From Gammaproteobacteria bacterium (lineage in GTDB: Bacteria > Pseudomonadota > Gammaproteobacteria > Steroidobacterales > SZUA-146): a stretch of 8,075 nt of DNA. Where the stretch lies: positions 1 to 8,075 of the forward strand of contig QIGP01000311.1 in NCBI GenBank assembly GCA_003228965.1, in the 5' to 3' direction. The notes below the pieces were generated by a model. That model made no database searches. It had not been told where the DNA came from and saw nothing but the letters and a program-made list of their open reading frames with translations. Both the position numbers and the translations under genes were made by a program. How positions within the stretch are numbered: the stretch's first letter is position 1; every line of letters starts with the position of its first letter. Shown here in pieces: positions 1 to 4,380 of this stretch.

Positions 1-843
1 GGCGTTTCCGAAGCCGTCGCCGTCGGTGTCTTGCTGGCCCGGGTTTGCAATGTCAGTACAGTTGTCGATAGTGTCGTCAACGGAGTCGTTGTCACTATCT
101 ATGCCTGAGAGCGCCGTGCCAACTGATTCAATGATGTCACCGTCAGCGCCTGCGATATCGAAGTCGAAACGATAGTAGCCGTGGTGGTTGTGACTTGCGT
201 CAGTACAGCCATTGGGCGTCGCGCCAAACTTGAAGATGGGCTCAATAGTGCCGTCAAGGTGGAAGATCCACTTCATGGTGTAGCGGTACCAGCCTGCACG
301 TGAGTGAGAGGTCAGAGACATCGAGGTAGCTGTGCGATATACAGCTACGCCTCGGTAGTTACCAACGTCGACGTTACAGGCGTTATTTGGGTTGGCGTCG
401 CAGGTGTCACTAGGAGCGCAATCGCAAATCGTAATCGGGTCACTTGACACCTCACAAATACCGTTCGTACTGCCGGGGCACGAGCTATCCAAAGTTGCGT
501 CGAAATCGGCCTCAGAGTCCATCCAGTCGCGAAAACAGCCACAGCCGCCGGTGCCGTACTGAACGTTCAGCAGAGGTACATTGCCGCGTTCCATGACGAG
601 GTGGCCGTTGTACATCACTTCGAATAGTTCTACACCGGAGCCGTTAGGCGATGGGCGACTAAGGGATGGGCGACGGACACACATTTCCCAAACGGGATTA
701 ACTTCAGGAAAGCTCACCAGTGTGGAGTTGGACCAGTTAGAGCAGTCAGGAGTTGCAGCGACTGCTGAGGGTGACCAGGCGGCAAGGACAAGCAGCGAGA
801 CCAGTGACAGTAACGAACCTTTAAAGAGTTTGAGCGAGGTCAT
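1..843 (-). CDS. Secreted copper-amine-oxidase-like protein with thrombospondin type 3 repeats (C-terminus beyond window)
   Basis: The frame is open from the ATG at 843 to the window edge (281 residues seen, no stop). Residues 1-30 are a signal peptide (hydrophobic core SLLSLVSLLVLAA, probable cleavage after AVAA), so the product is exported. Residues 70-230 follow the order of a CuAO catalytic domain: a beta segment ending LLNVQYG (91-97), a CxC (101-103), F104-R-D-W-M-D109-S, then W185-Y186-R-Y with W192 and D197-G-T-I, and H218-N-H220 followed by R225-x-D227. From family knowledge Y186 is at the topaquinone position, H218/H220 match two copper ligands and D109 fits the catalytic base; 77 residues separate D109 and Y186, close to the roughly 84 I recall for the family. 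Residues 249-281 (DSDNDSVDD, NPGQQDTDGDG) are thrombospondin type 3 calcium-binding repeats. There are 12 cysteines. The family link rests on motif reading, not an alignment score, and activity is unproven. The start is set by the TAATG overlap with the upstream gene. Confidence 0.72.
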   Translation of the reverse strand, partial: MTSLKLFKGSLLSLVSLLVLAAWSPSAVAATPDCSNWSNSTLVSFPEVNPVWEMCVRRPSLSRPSPNGSGVELFEVMYNGHLVMERGNVPLLNVQYGTGGCGCFRDWMDSEADFDATLDSSCPGSTNGICEVSSDPITICDCAPSDTCDANPNNACNVDVGNYRGVAVYRTATSMSLTSHSRAGWYRYTMKWIFHLDGTIEPIFKFGATPNGCTDASHNHHGYYRFDFDIAGADGDIIESVGTALSGIDSDNDSVDDTIDNCTDIANPGQQDTDGDGFGNA

Positions 844-1391
844 TAGTTTGCCTCCCGGTTTTGAGGAGGTATGTAGTCGCTGTCGACGATGGTACGTGTA
901 CGCATGTCAACGAGCATGTGGCGAACCACGTTTTCAGCGTCGAACAAGAACATCTGAAGGCAGCGGGCGGGGCGTGCACAAACGCCGCTGCTTAAGCGAA
1001 ACGGAAAGCCGCCGTCTATGGTGATGCCAGCCTGGCGTCGTTTAATGGTGATGACGTCGGGATAGGCTTCAACAATGGCCACAGCTTCAGCTACTTCAGC
1101 GTCTGAAGGGCTCGGTGACCCGTACACTACTTGTGTATCGGCTTTTGCCCCCGACTTGTCGTACGTGTGGGTATAGGTAGCGCCTTCGTCCCAGTTGTAC
1201 ACAACCTGTATACGGCGTACTTCTTTGCCGGATTTGGTTTTGACGGCGTCATTGTAGTCAGCAAGAACTTCGTTGCCACTTCTGACGGCTTCTTTTGCGA
1301 ACTCATTTGCGAGAGTCGCCGGTGGATAGAATAGCGATGAGGCTAAGGCAAGCAGCGCAAACGCCGCCGACCGGGATAAATAACTCAACAT
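843..1391 (-). CDS. Exported protein resembling a stand-alone CuAO N2/N3 domain, translationally coupled to the CuAO-like gene
   Basis: This 182-residue protein starts with a signal peptide (core AAFALLALASSLFY, probable cleavage after ATLA, residue 28). The mature part has a charged beta-rich segment (VRRIQVVYNWDEG, 58-70) and then a pattern I associate with the small cystatin-like N2/N3 domains of copper amine oxidases: SPSDAEVAEAVAIVEAYPDV (93-112), a Cys pair (138 and 144) around an ARPARCLQM core, and VRHMLVDMRTRTIVDSDYIP (156-175), which matches the family's 'VDL...V...VPG' ending. No catalytic residues are evident. Its TAA shares an A with the ATG of the next gene (TAATG), which implies coupled translation of the two exported proteins. 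A GGAG six bases before the ATG at 1391 supports the start. I infer that it is a partner subunit; a free-standing protein of unknown role is the alternative. Confidence 0.78.
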   Translation of the reverse strand: MLSYLSRSAAFALLALASSLFYPPATLANEFAKEAVRSGNEVLADYNDAVKTKSGKEVRRIQVVYNWDEGATYTHTYDKSGAKADTQVVYGSPSPSDAEVAEAVAIVEAYPDVITIKRRQAGITIDGGFPFRLSSGVCARPARCLQMFLFDAENVVRHMLVDMRTRTIVDSDYIPPQNREAN

Positions 1392-1426
1392 GTTAATCTC
1401 CGAGGAGTGATTTGAACCGAAAGGTT

Positions 1427-1454
1427 ATTATTATTGTCTTAGGTACAGCAACAA
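1427..1454 (-). promoter_or_regulatory. Candidate sigma70-type promoter for the CuAO-like gene pair
   Basis: Reading the minus strand, TTGTTG (1454-1449) is followed after 16 bases by AATAAT (1432-1427), inside a short AT-rich TAATAATAA run. It lies 36-63 bases before the ATG at 1391. The -10 matches the consensus at five of six positions and the -35 at only three, so this is plausible rather than certain. Confidence 0.4.
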
Positions 1455-1473
1455 CCAGTGTACCCATTTGATC

Positions 1474-1502
1474 TTGAGTGTGCGACCGGTGGGTGACATA
1501 AG
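1474..1502 (+). promoter_or_regulatory. Weak candidate promoter for the small membrane protein
   Basis: TTGAGT (1474-1479) is separated by 17 bases from CATAAG (1497-1502), upstream of the ATG at 1559. Each hexamer matches the sigma70 consensus at about four positions. It shares a 167-base intergenic region with the divergent minus-strand candidate promoter, and nothing else stands out there. Confidence 0.22.
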
Positions 1503-1558
1503 GGTAGTTAAGCGCTTACTATTTGCGACGACTACGAAGTTTGGAGAATCAATAGTCT

Positions 1559-1915
1559 ATGAAGCCGATAAGTAGTCCCTGGGCGCTGGTGCGTCACATA
1601 TGGGGCCGAAATTTCCAACAGAACCCGGTCCGTACCGTGATCGGCTCCTTGCTCGCCATGGGGGGCGTGGGTCTTTTGCTGTTTTTCGGCTTTTTCGTGG
1701 TGATGACGTTCTTTGTTGTGGGTGGGTTGTTGATGTTGGCCAATGCACTTTTTGGAGCTCCTCGCCGACAGGCGGGATGGCCTGGGAGCGGAGGTGATTC
1801 GTTTGAGCCGTCCGGTGACGTTAAAGCAAATGATGCTAAGCCTAGTAATAACAAAGCATTAGAAGGAGAATATACAGTGGTTTCCGATGATGAGTCTGGC
1901 CGTCCAGGAGGCTAA
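1559..1915 (+). CDS. Small inner-membrane protein of unknown function
   Basis: The 118-residue product is not one I can name. Residues 1-26 are basic (RHIWGRNFQQNPVR). Residues 27-65 form an uninterrupted, very hydrophobic stretch (LLLFFGFFVVMTFFVVGG inside) with no charged residue, long enough for a tight two-helix hairpin or one long helix. Residues 67-118 are a low-complexity hydrophilic tail rich in Gly, Ser, Asn and Asp, ending in ALEGEYTVVSDDESG. By the positive-inside rule the basic N-terminus should be cytoplasmic; with two helices the tail would be too. A GGAG stands 13 bases before the ATG, which is rather far, and no other start is better placed. The histidine-phosphatase lipoprotein gene follows on the same strand about 100 bases later, so co-transcription is possible. 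It is chosen over the overlapping frames because the membrane segment and acidic tail form a coherent protein. Confidence 0.65.
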   Translation: MKPISSPWALVRHIWGRNFQQNPVRTVIGSLLAMGGVGLLLFFGFFVVMTFFVVGGLLMLANALFGAPRRQAGWPGSGGDSFEPSGDVKANDAKPSNNKALEGEYTVVSDDESGRPGG

Positions 1916-2015
1916 GAGCTTCACTATTTTACGGCTATGTCGCTATATCAAACATAAGCGGGTACTGTTTTGGAACTGCAACCAGGAAGGTTTTAGTTAA
2001 ATGTCAGAGGGTTGC

Positions 2016-2579
2016 ATGAAAAGAGTGACTAAACACTGGATCGGCCGAACCTTTTTGCTGGCAGGCTCAGTTTTGTTAGTGGCGTGCTCGTCTCTAAGTG
2101 ATTCTTCAATACTGGTAGAAGCCATTGAAAAAACTACCATTTACCTTGTTCGTCACGCCGAGAAAGCCAATGGCAGTCGCGATCCTGAACTTAACCAAGC
2201 TGGCTTTGAGCGTGCTGACCGGTTGGCTCAAGAGCTTAAGAACGTAGCTATCGATAAATTGTGGTCGTCGGATTACGAACGAACAAGACAGACGCTTGCA
2301 CCGCTGGCCAGGCTGCGTGGTATTGCGGTTGCGGTGTACGATGCACGAAATTCGCGAGATCTTATTTCGGCGATATTCGAAGCGGATGCAGGGAAAACAC
2401 ATGTGATCGCGGGACATAGCAACACGGTGCCTGCCCTGGTTGATATACTGGAAGCCTGGCCCGCAGAATCAAGCGCAGAAACCGCCCGACCTAACCTTGG
2501 GCACGAAGAATACGATCGCTTGTATGTCGTCACCCTGGTTTCCGGGCGGCCAGCAGTGGTCGATGAAAGGCGCTACTAA
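2016..2579 (+). CDS. Histidine phosphatase (phosphoglycerate mutase-like) family lipoprotein
   Basis: With the ATG at 2016 the product has 187 residues. Its signal peptide MKRVTKHWIGRTFLLAGSVL leads to the lipobox LVAC, with the lipidated Cys at residue 24; the next residue is Ser, which by the Lol rule favours the outer membrane. The mature part is a branch-2-free, SixA-sized histidine phosphatase: VRHAEKA carries the RH signature (R46, H47, the phospho-accepting His), YERTRQT gives a second phosphate-binding Arg (R89), and AGHSNTVP supplies the second catalytic His (H134). These hydrolyse phosphate esters or phosphohistidine; the substrate cannot be told from sequence, but it would lie in the periplasm. 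An in-frame ATG at 2001 with GGAAGG ten bases upstream would add MSEGC. I prefer 2016 because GAGGG lies close before it and the signal peptide then begins canonically with MKR. A terminator follows at 2624. Confidence 0.88.
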   Translation: MKRVTKHWIGRTFLLAGSVLLVACSSLSDSSILVEAIEKTTIYLVRHAEKANGSRDPELNQAGFERADRLAQELKNVAIDKLWSSDYERTRQTLAPLARLRGIAVAVYDARNSRDLISAIFEADAGKTHVIAGHSNTVPALVDILEAWPAESSAETARPNLGHEEYDRLYVVTLVSGRPAVVDERRY

Positions 2580-2595
2580 AGCTAGAAGTTGCTTT

Positions 2596-2613
2596 AAATT
2601 AGTACGCTAATTT
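2596..2613. other. Small AT-rich hairpin after the phosphatase gene
   Basis: AAATTAG, loop TACG, CTAATTT form a perfect 7-bp inverted repeat 17 bases after the stop at 2579. It is AT-rich and weak, and may simply assist the stronger hairpin downstream. Confidence 0.35.
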
Positions 2614-2623
2614 ATTGAAATAG

Positions 2624-2656
2624 AAAGCCCTGGATAGTAATGCTATTCAGGGCTTT
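2624..2656 (+). terminator. Intrinsic terminator hairpin downstream of the histidine phosphatase
   Basis: AAAGCCCTGGATAG (2624-2637) pairs with CTATTCAGGGCTTT (2643-2656) across a 5-base TAATG loop, with a single G-T pair. The stem is 14 bp with GC pairs in its middle and A/T ends, giving a short A-run before it and TTT at its 3' end. The T tract is short (three bases), so termination may be partial. Confidence 0.75.
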
Positions 2657-2711
2657 ATGCGTAGCTGCAAACCGGCCATTTTAGGCACGAATCAGATAAA
2701 CTGGAGCTATG

Positions 2712-3119
2712 ATGCAGCAAAAACTTACCCTGCGCACCAGGGGACGCGGCTTTGTCGAAATCACTCAGGATGTGCAAAAACTCGTAGCCAGGTCAGGCGT
2801 GAAGTCTGGTTTGAGCCACGTGTTTATTCACCACACCAGTGCTTCGCTGATTATTACGGAAAATGCCGATGCCGACGTGCTGGACGATCTGGAGCGATTC
2901 ATGTCGCGCCTCGCTCCCGACGGCGATTCGATTTATGTACACACGGCGGAAGGTCCCGACGATATGCCGTCGCACGTGCGTTCAGTGCTGACCCAAACGC
3001 ACCTCACCATTCCGGTAGTGGAGGGGCGATGTGACCTTGGAACCTGGCAAGGCCTATTTGTATGGGAGCACCGAAACCGACCGCATGACCGTCGTGTAAC
3101 TGTGAGCGTTGCGGGCTAA
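2712..3119 (+). CDS. yjbQ: YjbQ / UPF0047 family protein
   Basis: The 135-residue product spans the whole family length (E. coli YjbQ has 138). Conserved blocks appear in order: H40-H41-T42-S43-A44-S45 followed by ITENADADV; YVHTAEGPDDMPSHVRS with H77 and H88; IPVVEGRCDLGTWQGLFVWEHR (family blocks GTWQG at 110-114, E119-H-R121). The conserved His/Glu residues line a likely metal- or anion-binding site in the family's trimeric fold. Weak thiamine phosphate synthase activity has been reported for E. coli YjbQ, but the true role is unsettled. The protein is cytoplasmic; there is no signal peptide. Tandem ATGs occur at 2709 and 2712; GGAG at 2703-2706 leaves five bases to the second and only two to the first, so I take 2712. 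It converges on the peroxiredoxin gene. Confidence 0.92.
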   Translation: MQQKLTLRTRGRGFVEITQDVQKLVARSGVKSGLSHVFIHHTSASLIITENADADVLDDLERFMSRLAPDGDSIYVHTAEGPDDMPSHVRSVLTQTHLTIPVVEGRCDLGTWQGLFVWEHRNRPHDRRVTVSVAG

Positions 3120-3143
3120 AGGGGCTGTGTAATAACAACTCCT

Positions 3144-3257
3144 CGTCATTGAACCCGCAAAGCGGGTGTGGCAATCTCTGTCCGGTTGGTGCGGGTTCCA
3201 CGATTTATGCCACGGTAACTTTAGGCGATTGCCGCGCCCTTCGGGCGCGCAATGACG
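3144..3257. repeat. Dispersed palindromic (REP/MITE-like) element, copy 1
   Basis: Outer inverted ends CGTCATTG (3144-3151) and CAATGACG (3250-3257) bound a 114-bp element. Inner arms GGCAATC (3170-3176) and GATTGCC (3227-3233) also pair. Each half carries its own hairpin: ACCCGC-AAA-GCGGGT (3153-3167) and CGCGCCC-TTC-GGGCGCG (3233-3249). It fills the gap between the convergent yjbQ and bcp genes and could act as a bidirectional transcription stop. A second copy lies at 6663. No protein is encoded in it, so it is non-autonomous. Beyond it, 3267-3281 (CGCGCTCGGAATGAC) is a stray extra right arm, and CAAGTCGTAG occurs twice (3281-3290 and 3329-3338). The rest of 3282-3373 shows nothing more. 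Confidence 0.8.
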
Positions 3258-3373
3258 TGACCCTTTCGCGCTCGGAATGACAAGTCGTAGTCATTACTGT
3301 GGGAACACTCCAAGAGTATGCATTCAGCCAAGTCGTAGCACTCAATGGCGATTAAGGTCCTGCCTGGCTATTA

Positions 3374-3829
3374 CTAGCTATCAGCGTAGCGTTGCAGGGC
3401 TTCGTTGAGAAGCTCTTCATGTGCCCCAATTCGAAACATGGCGTTAACCGCGTCGTCTATCGTGCCGCCCTGACTGATCAAATACGTAATGCGTTTTGTC
3501 ATGCCAAACAGTCCGTTCGCCTCGTACAATGTGGCAACTTTGTGTTTTGTATCGGCCAGTAGAGTGAACGGCAAATCGTGTTTCTGCTGGAATTTGGCGT
3601 GACTGCCTTCGTCCTGGGCACTAACCCCGATTACCGTAACCCCAACATCGAGAATGTCAGCGTGAGCGTCACGAAGCATGCAGGCTTCTTTGGTGCACCC
3701 TGGCGTGAAGTCAGCCGGGTAAAAATACAACAGTACGGGGCCGTCGCTGAGTACCTTGCTCAGGGTAACGGCGTTGCCGTCCTGATCGGGCAGAGTGAAA
3801 TCAGGAGCTGCAGATCCGGTGTTTAACAT
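3374..3829 (-). CDS. bcp: Thioredoxin-dependent peroxiredoxin, Bcp/PrxQ type
   Basis: The 151-residue product matches the family's usual length of about 150-157. It opens with G5-S-A-A-P-D-F-T-L-P-D, typical of AhpC/TSA proteins, and has YFYPADFTPGCTKEAC: T42 and the peroxidatic C45, with C50 five residues on as the resolving Cys, the PrxQ hallmark. R114 in KRITYLI is at the conserved active-site Arg. It reduces hydrogen peroxide and organic hydroperoxides in the cytoplasm, with thioredoxin regenerating it through the C45-C50 disulfide. The start at 3829 is the only sensible ATG before the MLNTGSAAPDF block, but the ribosome-binding site is weak (TGAG about ten bases upstream). It is a lone gene, convergent with yjbQ. 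Confidence 0.93.
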   Translation of the reverse strand: MLNTGSAAPDFTLPDQDGNAVTLSKVLSDGPVLLYFYPADFTPGCTKEACMLRDAHADILDVGVTVIGVSAQDEGSHAKFQQKHDLPFTLLADTKHKVATLYEANGLFGMTKRITYLISQGGTIDDAVNAMFRIGAHEELLNEALQRYADS

Positions 3830-3858
3830 GGCGGTGTTCTCAGGTAAATAAACGGTGA

Positions 3859-3864
3859 TTTATA
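3859..3864 (-). promoter_or_regulatory. Candidate -10 box for bcp
   Basis: On the minus strand TATAAA lies 30 bases before the bcp ATG, five of six matches to the sigma70 -10. No good -35 is found 16-18 bases further upstream (GCCGTC at best), so use of this promoter may need an activator. Confidence 0.3.
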
Positions 3865-3889
3865 GGTTGACGTGCCGGTCTGACGGCCC

Positions 3890-4066
3890 TTAAAACTCTT
3901 CTTCCATCAGAAGGTAGTGGGTCATATCCATACGCAGCGACAGGTAGGTGGACTGGGCTCTGGCGTTTTCTTTTTCAACATACAGTCGAATACCGCGCAC
4001 GTTGTTGCGTTCCTGTGCTGTCTGATTATGACAGCTAGCACACGCGTCTGCTTGCGATTCGTGAGT
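3890..4066 (-). pseudogene. C-terminal remnant of a GNAT-family acetyltransferase
   Basis: The minus-strand frame ending in TAA at 3890-3892 encodes, over 3893-4000, a 36-residue stretch with VRGIRLYVEKENARAQSTYL and then SLRMDMTHYLLMEEEF. This is the characteristic end of GNAT N-acetyltransferases: the 'GLRLYVE..N..A...Y..LGM' helix and strand, followed by a short 'THY..ME' strand. The Gly of the usual LGM is Arg here. Before residue V (4000) the frame stays open to a TAA at 4067-4069 but reads unrelated sequence and has no start codon, and I find no acetyl-CoA-binding Q/R-x-x-G-x-G/A loop in the other minus frames up to about 4200. It is therefore a decayed or truncated copy, not a working gene. 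Confidence 0.55.
4017..4035. repeat. Short inverted repeat upstream of the GNAT remnant
   Basis: GCTGTC (4017-4022) and GACAGC (4030-4035) are exact inverted copies around TGATTAT. It lies just beyond the point where the GNAT similarity stops. It could be an operator half-site pair, a break-point relic or chance. Confidence 0.3.
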
Positions 4067-4146
4067 TTATGGGCTTTCGGGAGTCTAATGTTGGTCGATT
4101 AAGGTACGTGACGGGTGGCTTTCAGTAACCAGATTTTACAGGTATT

Positions 4147-4185
4147 CCGGGCCGCTACCGGGCAAAATTGAGTATACTTCCGGGC
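4147..4185. promoter_or_regulatory. Three CCGGGC hexamers in 11-bp register
   Basis: CCGGGC starts at 4147, 4158 and 4180, so the spacings are 11 and 22 bases, about one and two helical turns, all in the same orientation. The last copy lies between the candidate -35 and -10 of the next entry. This phasing is what a cooperatively bound regulator would use, but three short copies could also arise by chance. Confidence 0.3.
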
Positions 4186-4194
4186 ACATAAAAT
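4168..4194 (+). promoter_or_regulatory. Weak candidate promoter for the bi-domain oxidoreductase
   Basis: TTGAGT (4168-4173) and TAAAAT (4189-4194) are each close to the sigma70 consensus, but the spacer is 15 bases, two short of ideal. If used, it gives a 5' leader of about 180 bases before the ATG at 4381. Confidence 0.25.
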
Positions 4195-4380
4195 CGCTGT
4201 AATTATTCGATTCATGGACGTTCGCTGGCCCTGAGAGCGCCTAAGTGACCATCTGAAAAAGGTTATCAAAAACTAATCAGGATAAGCAAAGAACGCATTC
4301 TCAAAACAATCACCAAACTGCAGCAAGCTGGTATTTATCGAAACATGTTGGATAACACAAAACTGGAAGGGCAAGAGTTA

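Larger units (their letters stand above)
3830..4380. other. 551-base stretch with no intact gene
   Basis: This interval separates the divergent bcp and bi-domain oxidoreductase genes. It holds the candidate bcp -10 box, a GNAT remnant on the minus strand (3890 onward), an inverted repeat GCTGTC-N7-GACAGC (4017-4035), three phased CCGGGC hexamers (4147-4185) and a weak plus-strand promoter candidate. From 4195 to 4364 I see only AT-richer leader sequence, and no RNA gene I recognise. Confidence 0.6.

Noticed and set aside
581..1024. Plus-strand open frame of 147 codons
   Set aside because: It is antisense to both CuAO-like genes, crosses their junction, is Arg/Ser-rich and has no recognisable domain.
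2657..3034. Plus-strand open frame of 125 codons starting right after the terminator
   Set aside because: It overlaps yjbQ in another frame and lacks any coherent domain, while the yjbQ frame matches its family over its whole length.
4028..4042. A CASCH heme c motif on the minus strand
   Set aside because: It lies in a short open frame without start codon or signal peptide, in decayed sequence just before the GNAT remnant, and nothing around it resembles a cytochrome.
3917..4102. Plus-strand open frame of 61 codons in the gap after bcp
   Set aside because: It is antisense to the GNAT remnant, has no ribosome-binding site and ends without any recognisable feature.
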